A program made the translations under genes and the position numbers. DNA of 64,000 nucleotides from a candidate division WOR-1 bacterium RIFOXYB2_FULL_46_45 (lineage in GTDB: Bacteria; Margulisbacteria; WOR-1; XYC2-FULL-46-14). Positions 1 to 9,846 of this stretch are shown piece after piece. The notes under the pieces are model-generated. The model ran no database searches and was not told the DNA's origin. It was given only the letters and a program-made list of their open reading frames with translations. The DNA is taken from NCBI GenBank assembly GCA_001771585.1, contig MEUE01000003.1:248001-312000 (forward strand), written 5' to 3'. How positions within the stretch are numbered: the stretch's first letter is position 1; every line of letters begins with the position of its first letter.

Positions 1-252
1 GGGCGCAAAACCGCCGTCCTGGGAGACATGCTGGAGCTGGGAAGCGGAGCGAAAAAAAAGCATAAAGAGATCCTGGCCTTCGCGAAAAAGATCGGGATCG
101 ACCGCGTTTTTACCTACGGGGACAACTGGCCGAAAAAATCGCCTGTAAAAAATATCCGTCCGGGTGATATAATTCTTGTTAAGGGTTCGCGGGGGATGAA
201 GATGGAAAATATAGTTGCCGGGATGGCGGAACTGGCAGACGCACACGATTAA
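1..252 (+). CDS. murF: UDP-N-acetylmuramoyl-tripeptide--D-alanyl-D-alanine ligase, C-terminal fragment (runs off window start)
   Basis: Frame 1 is open from base 1: GRKTAVLGDMLELG...GDIILVKGSRGMKMENIV, typical of the MurF C-terminus. Confidence 0.85.
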   Translation, partial: GRKTAVLGDMLELGSGAKKKHKEILAFAKKIGIDRVFTYGDNWPKKSPVKNIRPGDIILVKGSRGMKMENIVAGMAELADAHD

Positions 253-298
253 GGGTCGTGCGCCGCAAGGTGTGGGAGTTCAAATCTCCCTCCCGGCA
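217..298 (+). tRNA. tRNA-Leu, probable anticodon AAG, class II with long variable arm
   Basis: Acceptor GCCGGGA(217-223)/TCCCGGC(291-297); anticodon arm CACGA-TTAAGGG-TCGTG; variable arm; GTTCAAATC T-loop. Confidence 0.9.
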
Positions 299-378
299 AT
301 CTTATCTCAAATTCCCGCTTGCGCGCACAAGTTTTTGGGGTATAATAACGAGTATTATAATACCGGGAGGAGAGAATT

Positions 379-1116
379 TTGAACCAAGGACCGATCAAGC
401 CCAAAGATATTTCCATACCCGGCCTGTCGGGGGAAAACCCTGCCCAAAAAAAACGTTCCGACGGATCTTTTGAAATTGTTTTAAACGGCGCCGAAGCCGA
501 CCTCGAAAAAAAGAAAAAGATCATGAATATCAGCTGCTGGGCTGAACTTGAAAAATTTTTCAACATTCTCCCTCTTGAATTCAAGTTTGATTTTGCCTCC
601 CAAAAACTTTCCGAAAATCCCCTGCCCAAAAATAAGGAACAGGTAAAAAACAACGATAACGGCGGCGCTCAAGCCGAAGTGAAACAGGCGACAGCAAAGA
701 TACAAAACACCGAAGCGCTGAAAGAGGCCTTAATCAACCACATCCCTCTCCCCTCAAACATTCCCGTCCCTTCAACTTCTTTTATGTCGCTTTTTGTGAA
801 CATGGAACCGCTCTCAAAAAGCAATCTGCAGGCTGTGATCAACGAGATCGTCAAACAGGCCAAGCTGGTCAAGACCGGGGAAAAGACCGAGCTCTCCCTT
901 TCTCTTCTGCAAAAAGAACTGGGAGAGATGTACGTCACGCTTTCGATGAAAAACGGACAGGTCTTGATCCAGATCAATGCCGGGGCGGAAACCAAAAAAC
1001 TTTTTGAAAACCACCTAGAAGAGCTGAAAATGGCATTGAAAGAAGCCAAAGTGCAATTAGACGGAATTAAAATTACGGAGGTGGATTATGAGCGTAGCTC
1101 CCGCAACCCTGGCTAG
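379..1116 (+). CDS. fliK: flagellar hook-length control protein, FliK C-terminal-like
   Basis: TTG start after GGGAGGAG; C-terminal ELGEMYVTLSMKNGQVLIQINAGAETKKLFENHLEELKMALKEAKVQLDGIKITEV resembles Flg_hook domain; first gene of flagellar operon. Confidence 0.65.
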   Translation: MNQGPIKPKDISIPGLSGENPAQKKRSDGSFEIVLNGAEADLEKKKKIMNISCWAELEKFFNILPLEFKFDFASQKLSENPLPKNKEQVKNNDNGGAQAEVKQATAKIQNTEALKEALINHIPLPSNIPVPSTSFMSLFVNMEPLSKSNLQAVINEIVKQAKLVKTGEKTELSLSLLQKELGEMYVTLSMKNGQVLIQINAGAETKKLFENHLEELKMALKEAKVQLDGIKITEVDYERSSRNPG

Positions 1117-1420
1117 TTTAGGTTATTTGACCGGAACAAAAAACACCGAATCCGCGCTGATCGGCTCCGGGTCGATTTATTCCAATCCGGAAATTTTTAA
1201 GATCATGCTGGCCCAGATGATCAACGGCAGTCCTTCTGATCTCGAGATATTGTTCGGCAACGACAACGAAGAAGAAGAAAATTCTTCGGACTGGTTTTTG
1301 GGGAGCTCGATCTTTTCCAACAATCCCCTCCAGACCGCCAATTTGACCGATACCAACGGTTCAAACATCGTTTTAAACAGTAATCTGGCAATCAATAATT
1401 TGATTTCCAATCTTATTTAA
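1088..1420 (+). CDS. small flagellar-operon protein, possible reduced FlgD-like hook-cap protein
   Basis: 110 aa between fliK and a hook gene, the usual flgD position; NPEIFKIMLAQMINGSP weakly resembles the FlgD N-terminus. Confidence 0.4.
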   Translation: MSVAPATLASLGYLTGTKNTESALIGSGSIYSNPEIFKIMLAQMINGSPSDLEILFGNDNEEEENSSDWFLGSSIFSNNPLQTANLTDTNGSNIVLNSNLAINNLISNLI

Positions 1421-1434
1421 GGAGGCGGAACAAC

Positions 1435-2238
1435 ATGTTTGACATAATGAACCAGGCCAAAAACGCGATTGAATCGTACAACTCGGCCCTTTCGATCCAT
1501 TCGGCCAACATTGCCAATATGTCGGTCAACGGATACAAGGCGCTCAATGTCTCTTTCGAATCGATTTTGGCGCAGGTTATGAACGGCGGTTCGGCCGCCT
1601 CAATCGCCGCAAACAGAGGTGGAACCAATCCTCTCCAGTACGGATCGGGAACCGGCATCGCCGAAGTTTCAATCGATTTTTCACAGGGCACCGCGGTATC
1701 CGCTTCCAGTATCGACCTGGCCATAAGCGGCATCGGTCTTTTCATCGTTTCGGCGGACGGGGGGAGTAGCTACCGCTACACCCGCTCCGGTGATTTTACG
1801 GTTGATTCGACCGGTCACCTGCTCACCGCCGCCGGCCATCAGGTTTACGGATTGAACGCTTCAGGAACGCTTGTTCCGATTAACGGTCTTTCCGGAACTT
1901 CTTCACAATACAGCTGGGATACCTCCGGAAATCTGCTTTACAACGGCAGTTCAACCGGTTTTCGGATCGGCCTGACTTATTTTAACAACCCGGGAGGGCT
2001 GGGACAGGCGGACGGGACCACTTTTGTGGAAACACTTGCTTCCGGCTCCGCCGCGTCGGCTTCCGCTCCGGGAGGGACCGCCGGGACGCTTTTGACCGCT
2101 CAGCTTGAACAATCCAACGTCTTTTACCTTGGAGAGACGATTGATTCTCTTGAAATACAGAGAGCGCTTAGCGCGAACCTGTCGGTTGCCAAGATGGCGT
2201 CGGACATTATCGATAATTTCATAAGCAAGCTGGGATAA
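1435..2238 (+). CDS. flagellar hook/basal-body protein (FlgE/FlgF/FlgG family)
   Basis: N-terminal SALSIHSANIANMSVNGYKA and C-terminal LEIQRALSANLSVAKMASDI heptad-type ends. Confidence 0.8.
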   Translation: MFDIMNQAKNAIESYNSALSIHSANIANMSVNGYKALNVSFESILAQVMNGGSAASIAANRGGTNPLQYGSGTGIAEVSIDFSQGTAVSASSIDLAISGIGLFIVSADGGSSYRYTRSGDFTVDSTGHLLTAAGHQVYGLNASGTLVPINGLSGTSSQYSWDTSGNLLYNGSSTGFRIGLTYFNNPGGLGQADGTTFVETLASGSAASASAPGGTAGTLLTAQLEQSNVFYLGETIDSLEIQRALSANLSVAKMASDIIDNFISKLG

Positions 2239-2239
2239 T

Positions 2240-3478
2240 ATGCCCGAAAAACAACGTTCTGAAATCGGGGCGCAGAAGAGAAGTTTAAAACTCTCCCCCG
2301 CCCTTGGAGATTGGACCACCTACAAACCTAATCGAATATTGGTTAAAAGAGTCAAATCCGGTCTCTATGGTTTTGACCGGCTTTCCAAAGAAGATCTGGA
2401 GGCGGCCCACCTTGAACACTACGGCTTTGCCGAAAAGTTTTGTGAAGCAATAAGAAACGATTTAGGCATAAGTTCCGAAATCCATTCGGTTGAAGCGCTG
2501 CAGAGCACCTATTCAAACTTCTTGACTTCCGTCTTTGATCCGCTGGTGGAGGGTAAAGTTGTTATCCCAAACGCCAAAGAGAACGCGCTCTTTTCAATTG
2601 ATCTCCCACTGGCCGGTTCGATTATCAATTCGGTTCTGGGCTTAAACGACACCGGCTTAAACCAGAGGGAATTGACCGAAGCCGAATACAAAATCTTAAA
2701 TACCGGGCTGAAAGATTATGCCTCCCTGTGCCCGTTTGGGGCTTCGGAAATCGAATTCTTTTCTTCGATGCACTTGACCCCCGCCCCTTCGACCCCTCCC
2801 TCATCCTCCTTCGCCTACTTTGTGATTGAGATCAAAATAAACGAAGCTTACGGAAAAATTGTCTTCGGCTATCCGGGAAAACTGCTCAAGCAACTCGTCA
2901 AAAAACTAAAAAGCGAAGCGCCTACCCTACTTAGGCCGGAGCGCCTGCCGGCGGGAGTCGCCGGACAATCGTATGAACCGCTGACCGCGAAGCTGGGGAC
3001 AACCGAAATCTCTTCTTCCGACATCAATTCGCTTGAGATAGGCGATGTCCTCTCGCTTGACCGGTCAATTTTTTCGGCTCTCCCTGTTTACCTGGGTGAA
3101 AAAGAAGTTTTCATGGTGCAGCCGGGCGTTAAAAATGGTAAGATTGCGCTAAAAGTAATCAGCGTTGAAAAAGACCGGTTCCGGGTTTCCGCTCCACCGC
3201 CGGTGATTGAAGAAAAGGTGGAAGAAAAGATTGAAGAAGAAGCAATAGAAGAAAAACCGGAGGAACCCTTCGAAGAACCGCTTGAAAACGATGAGGATAT
3301 TTTGGGAGAAGAGGGTCTGGAAGAAGGGCTGGAAAAAGAACCGGAAGAAAATCGGGAAGAAGAACTTGAAGACGATAACGATCTGAATGACGAGAACGAA
3401 GAAAACGAAGAGACAAACGAACCCGGTTTTGACGACGATTTTACCGAAGAAACCGGAGAAGAGGAGGATAAATTATAA
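2240..3478 (+). CDS. fliM: flagellar motor switch protein FliM with long acidic C-terminal tail
   Basis: FliM-like core, SpoA-like region (LEIGDVLSLDRS...VYLGEKEVFMVQPGVKNGKIALKV), then about 95 Glu/Asp-rich residues; directly upstream of fliN. Confidence 0.8.
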   Translation: MPEKQRSEIGAQKRSLKLSPALGDWTTYKPNRILVKRVKSGLYGFDRLSKEDLEAAHLEHYGFAEKFCEAIRNDLGISSEIHSVEALQSTYSNFLTSVFDPLVEGKVVIPNAKENALFSIDLPLAGSIINSVLGLNDTGLNQRELTEAEYKILNTGLKDYASLCPFGASEIEFFSSMHLTPAPSTPPSSSFAYFVIEIKINEAYGKIVFGYPGKLLKQLVKKLKSEAPTLLRPERLPAGVAGQSYEPLTAKLGTTEISSSDINSLEIGDVLSLDRSIFSALPVYLGEKEVFMVQPGVKNGKIALKVISVEKDRFRVSAPPPVIEEKVEEKIEEEAIEEKPEEPFEEPLENDEDILGEEGLEEGLEKEPEENREEELEDDNDLNDENEENEETNEPGFDDDFTEETGEEEDKL

Positions 3479-3771
3479 TGGACGTTAAAAAAGTGCATTT
3501 CCCGGAACTTGAAGAACAGGAAGCCAAAGGGGCCTCATTAAGCGACCGGACCCTAAGCGATATTCCGATTGAGGTGACCGTTGAGCTTGGAAGGACCAAA
3601 ATGACCTTGCGGGAAGTGCTTGACCTAAAAGAAGGATCGATTGTGGAACTTGACCGCCTGGCCGGAGAACCGCTCGACCTTAAAGTCGGGGGACAATTGA
3701 TCGCCCAGGGAGAGGTAGTAGCGATTGACGATTGCTACGGCCTGCGTGTGACCAATGTGGTGATCAAATGA
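3478..3771 (+). CDS. fliN: flagellar motor switch protein FliN
   Basis: IPIEVTVELGRTKMTLREVLDLKEGSIVELDRLAGEPLDLKVGGQLIAQGEVVAIDDCYGLRV. Confidence 0.95.
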   Translation: MDVKKVHFPELEEQEAKGASLSDRTLSDIPIEVTVELGRTKMTLREVLDLKEGSIVELDRLAGEPLDLKVGGQLIAQGEVVAIDDCYGLRVTNVVIK

Positions 3772-4082
3772 CCTTTGTCGCATTTATAACCTCCGAAGCG
3801 GTAACTTTTCAAAAAACTCCGATCGTAACTTTTGGCTACATCATGCAGGTCATCTTTTCACTGCTGATCGTTTTGGCCTTGCTTTATATCTCTTCAAAAT
3901 ACCTGCTCCCGCTTTTGAAGACCAATCCGAAGGGGAAGCTTGTTGAAATCGAAGACCGCCTGACTTTGGAGCCGGGAGTTTCAGCCTATGTCTTAAAAAC
4001 CAAAACCAAAAGATATCTCATCACCGTCAGCCAGAAAACCAGCACGTTAATCGACAGCTTTGAAGGAGAAGACTTGATTTGA
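3768..4082 (+). CDS. fliO: flagellar biosynthetic protein FliO
   Basis: ATGA overlap with fliN; single TM; position between fliN and fliP. Confidence 0.75.
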   Translation: MTFVAFITSEAVTFQKTPIVTFGYIMQVIFSLLIVLALLYISSKYLLPLLKTNPKGKLVEIEDRLTLEPGVSAYVLKTKTKRYLITVSQKTSTLIDSFEGEDLI

Positions 4083-4831
4083 AAAAATCTTTCTTTTTTA
4101 TTTTTCTCATTCTTCTCCTTATCCTTATCCCTTCTTCCGTGTTCGCCGCTACGGCCAATCCCTATGCCCAGGCCTTGAACGTGAACAAGATCATGGCCTC
4201 TCCGCAATTTGGAAGCAGTATCCAGATGATCCTGGGAATTTCCATGATCTCGCTGGTCCCTTTTTTCCTGATCTCTATCACCAGCTTTTTGAGGATTATC
4301 GTTGTCCTGTCGCTGGTAAGGACCTCAATCGGGACCCAGCAGGTCCCCCCCTCTTCGGTCCTGGTCAGCTTGGCGATCTTCATGACCATTTTTGTGATGG
4401 CGCCGGTCTGGAACGAAGTAAACCAAAACGCCGTAACCCCCTACTCGCAGGGGAAAATATCGGAGATGAAGGCGGTTGAAATCGGACTGAAGCCGATCCG
4501 CAATTTTATGGTGCGGCAGGTGCGCGAAAAAGATCTGGAGCTTTTTGTCGGCTTCGCCAAAATCGCTCCGCCCAAAACGGTGGACGAGGTCCCAACCCAG
4601 GTGTTGATCCCGGCCTTTATGATCTCGGAACTGAAGACCGCCTTCCAGATCGGCTTTTTGCTCTTTGTCCCGTTTTTGATCGTCGACCTGGTCGTTTCAA
4701 ATATCCTCCTATCGCTTGGTATGTTCATGTTGTCGCCGGTGATGGTTTCTCTCCCGTTTAAGATCCTGCTTTTCGTCTTAGTAGATGGATGGAATTTAAT
4801 TTGTAAAGGATTGCTGTTGAGCTTTAGGTGA
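4079..4831 (+). CDS. fliP: flagellar biosynthetic protein FliP
   Basis: SFLRIIVVLSLVRTSIGTQQVPPSSVLVSLAIFMTIFVMAPVWNEV; signal peptide. Confidence 0.97.
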   Translation: MKKSFFFIFLILLLILIPSSVFAATANPYAQALNVNKIMASPQFGSSIQMILGISMISLVPFFLISITSFLRIIVVLSLVRTSIGTQQVPPSSVLVSLAIFMTIFVMAPVWNEVNQNAVTPYSQGKISEMKAVEIGLKPIRNFMVRQVREKDLELFVGFAKIAPPKTVDEVPTQVLIPAFMISELKTAFQIGFLLFVPFLIVDLVVSNILLSLGMFMLSPVMVSLPFKILLFVLVDGWNLICKGLLLSFR

Positions 4832-4835
4832 AGCT

Positions 4836-5105
4836 ATGAACCAAGATTTCGCGGTGCAGGTTTTATATCAAGGGGTAACACTAACTCTACTGCTCTCACT
4901 TCCGGCGGTCGGAGTCGGTCTTTTGGTCGGCTTTATCATCAGCTTGTTCCAGGCGGTCACGCAGATCCAGGAACAAACGTTGACCTTTGTGCCGAAAGTG
5001 GTCTCGGTCTTTTTAATTATCGCCTTCACCTCCCCCTGGATCTTTTCGATGATCATCGATTTCACCAACAGCCTTTGGGCCAATATCCCCGCCATGGTGC
5101 GTTAA
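4836..5105 (+). CDS. fliQ: flagellar biosynthetic protein FliQ
   Basis: 89 aa, VGFIISLFQAVTQIQEQTLTFVPKV. Confidence 0.97.
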   Translation: MNQDFAVQVLYQGVTLTLLLSLPAVGVGLLVGFIISLFQAVTQIQEQTLTFVPKVVSVFLIIAFTSPWIFSMIIDFTNSLWANIPAMVR

Positions 5106-5879
5106 ATGATCGTAAGCGCCGGACAGGTCATGTCATACCTCCTGATGCTGGCGAGAGTCGGCGGCTTGTTTGTCGAAGCTCCCCTTTTTAATTCGCGTTC
5201 GATCCCGGTCTTTTTGAAAGTCGGCATCGCCGTCTGGTTTACCGCTTCCATTTGGTTTGTCTCTCCGGTAACCGACACCCTCCCCTTCAGCCTGTTTGAT
5301 TTTATGCTAAGGCTGGTGAACGAAGCGGCAATCGGTTTTTTGATCGGTTTTATCTTAAACATTCTTTTCCTGGCCCTGCAGGCCGCCGGAGAAATTATTG
5401 ATATGCAGATGGGGCTTTCGGTAGCATCCGCGCTCGACCCGGTCTTCGGAGCGGTCATCTCGGTAGTCGGACGTTTTATTTTTATGACCGCCCTTTTTAT
5501 TTTCTTAATCTTCAACGGCCACCACCTGATTTTAACCGCGCTTCAGCAAAGTTTCACAATGATCCCCGCAGGAAAGCTGGCAAACTGGACCTCCCCCGGA
5601 CTGATAACGGAGATGATCGAACTGGGAAAGATGCTCTGGTTAACCGCCATCAAGATCGCCGGACCGGTGGTTCTGGTTATTTTCTTGTCCGACTTCGCCT
5701 TCGGGATCGTATCGAGGGTGGCGCCGCAGGTAAACGTCTTTATGCTCGGCTTCCAGGTGAAACCGTCGCTGGGGCTTTTGACTATTTTATTCACCTTCCC
5801 TCTTTTTATCAAACAGATCTCAAAACTGCTGGAGACATCGGCGGAAAAGATCCTAACCGTGCTGATGTATATTAAATAA
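5106..5879 (+). CDS. fliR: flagellar biosynthetic protein FliR
   Basis: RVGGLFVEAPLFNSRSIPVFLKVGIAVWF...; follows fliQ. Confidence 0.95.
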   Translation: MIVSAGQVMSYLLMLARVGGLFVEAPLFNSRSIPVFLKVGIAVWFTASIWFVSPVTDTLPFSLFDFMLRLVNEAAIGFLIGFILNILFLALQAAGEIIDMQMGLSVASALDPVFGAVISVVGRFIFMTALFIFLIFNGHHLILTALQQSFTMIPAGKLANWTSPGLITEMIELGKMLWLTAIKIAGPVVLVIFLSDFAFGIVSRVAPQVNVFMLGFQVKPSLGLLTILFTFPLFIKQISKLLETSAEKILTVLMYIK

Positions 5880-5881
5880 CC

Positions 5882-6988
5882 ATGGGAGACCAGGGCGGAG
5901 ATAAAACAGAAGAACCGACGCCGCACCGCCTGCGCGAAGCGAGGGAAAAAGGACAGGTCGCCAAAAGCAAAGAGATAACAACCGCGGTTTTACTGCTCCT
6001 CTCTTATGTCCTTTTCCGCTACATGGGCGAATTCATGTGGAAAGAGCTGGCCGGAATGGCGGTCGCGCTGTTCAATATGGTGCCGCACGTCGCGAACGAA
6101 TTTTCTTTGGCTATGATCGGCTACATCTTTTTAATCGGCCTGCGCGGCTTCGCCTTCACGGTTACTCCGATTTTCGCGATCACCTTTGTCGCCGCACTGA
6201 TTGCCGAAGCGCTCCAGACCGGCTTTGTGGTGGCAATGGATCCCCTCTCGCCAAAACTGGAGAGGGTCAATCCGCTTGAGGGCTTCAAAAGGATGTTTTC
6301 CATACAGGGCGCCGTAGAAACGATAAAATCAATCTTAAAAATACTTATCGTCTTCTGGATCGTCTGGACGGCGGTGAGGGACGATCTCCCTTATATTATA
6401 GTCCTGATTGAAGGACAACCGTGGGATCTTTTGGTTTTGGGAGGCTCAATCGCCTATAACGTCGCCATGCGGGTCGGACTTTTTTATATCGTCATCGCGA
6501 TTTTGGACTATCTTTATAAAAGATGGGAATACATGCGCAATCTAAAGATGAGCCGGCAGGAAGTAAAAGAAGAATACAAGCGGCTGGAGGGAGACCCGAT
6601 GGTGAAGCAGAGGATGCGCGACCTCCAGCGCCAGGTTGCCCAGCAGAGGATGATGGCTTCGGTCCCCAAAGCGGATGTAGTGGTCACCAACCCGACCCAC
6701 GTCGCGGTGGCCTTAAACTACAAGACCAAACAGATGAAGGCCCCTCTGGTACTCGCCAAAGGCCTGCGCAAGGCGGCGGAAGCAATAAAAAAGATCGCGG
6801 AAGAACATGAGGTGCCGATCGTCGAGAACGAGCCGCTCGCCCGTTCAATTTACCGGACCACCGACGTCGGAGAAGAGGTCCCTCGTGAATTGTACCAGGC
6901 GGTGGCGGAAGTTCTGGCCTATATTTATAAGATGAAACGGGAGAGGGCGGCCAGGAGAAAAGCCACGCTTGCCCCGCAACCACGCTAA
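5882..6988 (+). CDS. flhB: flagellar export switch protein FlhB
   Basis: DKTEEPTPHRLREAREKGQVAKSKE and NPTHVAVAL autocleavage motif. Confidence 0.98.
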   Translation: MGDQGGDKTEEPTPHRLREAREKGQVAKSKEITTAVLLLLSYVLFRYMGEFMWKELAGMAVALFNMVPHVANEFSLAMIGYIFLIGLRGFAFTVTPIFAITFVAALIAEALQTGFVVAMDPLSPKLERVNPLEGFKRMFSIQGAVETIKSILKILIVFWIVWTAVRDDLPYIIVLIEGQPWDLLVLGGSIAYNVAMRVGLFYIVIAILDYLYKRWEYMRNLKMSRQEVKEEYKRLEGDPMVKQRMRDLQRQVAQQRMMASVPKADVVVTNPTHVAVALNYKTKQMKAPLVLAKGLRKAAEAIKKIAEEHEVPIVENEPLARSIYRTTDVGEEVPRELYQAVAEVLAYIYKMKRERAARRKATLAPQPR

Positions 6989-7004
6989 GAGTATAATATG
7001 AGGC

Positions 7005-9098
7005 ATGGCGGCACCAGCGTTCAATTTTGAAAACATAAAGAACCTTTTCGCCGCCGCCGATTTTGCGGTCGCCGTCCTTTTAATCGGGATCATCGCGCTG
7101 ATTATAGTTCCGCTTCCGGCTTTTCTGCTTGATATGCTTTTGACCCTGAGCATCGCCTTTTCTCTGGTTATTTTATTGGTGGCAATGTACCTGAAGGAAC
7201 CGCTGGACTTTGCCGCCTTCCCGTCGATTCTCTTAATCGTCACGCTGCTGCGGCTTTCGCTCAACATCGCCGCTTCACGACTGATCCTCCTAAACGGCTA
7301 CGCCGGACAGGTCATCAATTCGTTCGGCAACTTCGTGGTCGGAGGAAATTATATCGTCGGCGTGATCGTTTTTATCATCATCACGATTGTCGAATTTGTC
7401 GTCATCACCAAAGGCTCCGAGCGCGTGGCCGAAGTTGCCGCCCGGTTTACCTTGGACGCCATGCCCGGAAAACAGATGTCAATCGACGCCGATTTGAACG
7501 CCGGGTTGATCGATGCCACCGAAGCCAGGGCGCGCAGGAGAAAGATCGAACAGGAAGCGACCTTCTTCGGTTCGATGGATGGTAGTAACAAGTTTGTCCG
7601 CGGCGACAGCATTGCCAGCATCATTATCGTCATCATAAATATTCTTGCCGGAATTTTGATCGGCTGGCTGCAGCGTGGGATGGATGTCATGACCGCCTTG
7701 AGCACCTACACCCAGCTTACGATCGGATCCGGGATCATCGCGGCTCTAACCGCACTTTTAATCTCCGTCGGGACCGGCCTCGTGATCACCAAATCGGCTT
7801 CGGAGATGAGTTTGGGGACCGATGTGGCCAAACAGATCTTTGCCCAGCCGCGCGCCTTTGCTTTTGTCGCGATCATCCTGACTGTCTTCGCGGTTATTCC
7901 CGGCTTGCCCACCTTCCCCTTCCTGGTTTTGGCGGCCGCCTCCGGAGTCACCGCGGTCCTGCTGATCCAGGCACAGAATAAAAAAGACGAAGCGAAACTG
8001 GGCGGGGATGAAGTCGGCAGCAGCGGCAGTAAAGATATGCTGAAAAAACCGGAAAGTATTTTGGGAACACTCGGACTTGATCCACTTTCCCTGAAAGCCG
8101 GCCGGAATTTAATCCCGTTAATCGATCCGGCGCAAAAGGGTCCGCTTTTGGAGAGAATAACTTTGATACGATACCAAATCGGACAGCAGCTCGGCTTTGT
8201 TATTCCGGGAGTCCGGGTGATGGATGACCTGTCGCTCCCGCCGCACCAATATGTGATTGAAATCAGGGGGTCCAGAGTTTCAACCGGCGAGGCCTACCCC
8301 GGACACCACCGGGTTGATATGGGTCTGCACTCTTTGAAAGCAAAAAAAATCTCGGGAATCGAAAGCCGCGATCCGGTGAGCGGCGATTATGTAACCTGGG
8401 TACCGGATGAATTTTTGGCCGATTTGCAGAAGGCCGAAATCGCTTCGATTGATATTATCGAATCGGTGGCAATTCATTTTACCGAAGTGGTCAAACGCTA
8501 CGCCGACGAGATCATGACCCGCCAAAACGTCCAGTCGCTGATCGAACTGGTCAAAAACACCAACGCGGCGATTGTGCGCGAACTAATTCCTGATTTACTT
8601 TCTTTGGGACAGGTACACAAAGTTTTGCAATTGCTGGTGAGGGAGCGGGTTTCAATCCGCGACCTGTCGACTATTTTAGAACGGCTGGCCGACTATGCCC
8701 ATCTTTCGCGCGATGTGAACGTTTTGGCCGAATATGTGCGCCAATCGCTGGCGCGGCAGATCTGCGAAAGTTATTCGGATAAAGAAGGGGTGATCACCGT
8801 GATCACAATCGATCCCGCTCTGGAAGAAACTTTGACCGGAACGATCCACCAGTCCGAATACGGCTCGTTTTTGGCGGTTGATCCGAATATGGGAGAGAAG
8901 ATTTTACTGCAATTGCAAAGGCACATGCGTAATTTTAAGAGCATGAAATTACAGCCGGTGGTTTTGAGTTCTCCCCGCCTCCGCCCCCACTTCAAGCGCT
9001 TCATCGAACGAAGCTTTCCCGATGTGGCGGTTTTATCTTATAATGAAATTGTGCCGCAAGTTAAAGTCCAAAGCATCGGTATGGTTTCAACCGATTAA
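7005..9098 (+). CDS. flhA: flagellar export protein FlhA
   Basis: FPSILLIVTLLRLSLNIAASRLIL, FTLDAMPGKQMSIDADLNAGLI. Confidence 0.98.
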   Translation: MAAPAFNFENIKNLFAAADFAVAVLLIGIIALIIVPLPAFLLDMLLTLSIAFSLVILLVAMYLKEPLDFAAFPSILLIVTLLRLSLNIAASRLILLNGYAGQVINSFGNFVVGGNYIVGVIVFIIITIVEFVVITKGSERVAEVAARFTLDAMPGKQMSIDADLNAGLIDATEARARRRKIEQEATFFGSMDGSNKFVRGDSIASIIIVIINILAGILIGWLQRGMDVMTALSTYTQLTIGSGIIAALTALLISVGTGLVITKSASEMSLGTDVAKQIFAQPRAFAFVAIILTVFAVIPGLPTFPFLVLAAASGVTAVLLIQAQNKKDEAKLGGDEVGSSGSKDMLKKPESILGTLGLDPLSLKAGRNLIPLIDPAQKGPLLERITLIRYQIGQQLGFVIPGVRVMDDLSLPPHQYVIEIRGSRVSTGEAYPGHHRVDMGLHSLKAKKISGIESRDPVSGDYVTWVPDEFLADLQKAEIASIDIIESVAIHFTEVVKRYADEIMTRQNVQSLIELVKNTNAAIVRELIPDLLSLGQVHKVLQLLVRERVSIRDLSTILERLADYAHLSRDVNVLAEYVRQSLARQICESYSDKEGVITVITIDPALEETLTGTIHQSEYGSFLAVDPNMGEKILLQLQRHMRNFKSMKLQPVVLSSPRLRPHFKRFIERSFPDVAVLSYNEIVPQVKVQSIGMVSTD

Positions 9099-9667
9099 GC
9101 TACCGTATTTTTAAGTGTGCCGATCCCTTCGATTACAACCTCAACCGTATCGCCGCGTTGCATCGGCCCAATTCCGGGCGGGGTGCCGGTTAGGATAATA
9201 TCGCCGGGGAAAAGGGGCATGATCTCTAAAATAAATTTGACCAGAAACGCGGGATTAAAGATCATCTGCCTTGTGTTGGAATGCTGTTTAATTTCTCCGT
9301 TTAATAATAGTTTAATGTCGAGATTGTTCGGATCAATATCGGTAACGACTTTGGGTCCGACCGGACAAAAAGTGTTAAATGATTTCGCCCGGGTCCACTG
9401 GCCGTCTTTTCTCTGCAAATCGCGGGCGGTGACATCGTTGGCGCAGGTGTAACCCAATTTCCCGTTCTCCAAAATTACAATCGCCAGTTCGGCTTCATAA
9501 TGGAGCTCTTTGGTCGCGCTGGGATAGATAATTTTGTCCCCGTCCCCTATCAACGCGGTCGGCGATTTCATGAACAAGACCGGCTCATCCGGGATTGTTA
9601 ATCCCATCTCTTTGGCATGATCTTTATAATTCAAGCCGGCGCAGATAATCTTACTCGGCAATAACAT
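9095..9667 (-). CDS. fumarylacetoacetate hydrolase family protein
   Basis: CAGLNYKDHAKEMG...PVLFMKSPTALIGDGD...LTGTPPGIGPMQRGDTVEVVIEGIG. Confidence 0.9.
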   Translation of the reverse strand: MLLPSKIICAGLNYKDHAKEMGLTIPDEPVLFMKSPTALIGDGDKIIYPSATKELHYEAELAIVILENGKLGYTCANDVTARDLQRKDGQWTRAKSFNTFCPVGPKVVTDIDPNNLDIKLLLNGEIKQHSNTRQMIFNPAFLVKFILEIMPLFPGDIILTGTPPGIGPMQRGDTVEVVIEGIGTLKNTVA

Positions 9668-9846
9668 CCCTGAATTCTAGCATGTTATGGCAATAATAAG
9701 AAAGGGCCCGTAAAGGCCCTTCAGGGCTTGAAAGGCAAAAAAGATAACAAGGAAAATAACCCTTTTTGCCATCAGCCTTTTATCACTTTATGGGCCATTA
9801 TGGGCCTTTTGGGCCTTGTCCAAAAAAACATGTTATAATTAAAAAT

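Noticed and set aside
3088-3498. 136-aa Ser-rich minus-strand ORF
   Set aside because: Antisense shadow of the Glu/Asp-rich fliM tail (GAA/GAG read backwards as TTC/CTC); no independent support.
9700-9760. Rho-independent terminator at AAGGGCCCGTAAAGGCCCTT
   Set aside because: Good stem but no following T-run on either strand; function uncertain.
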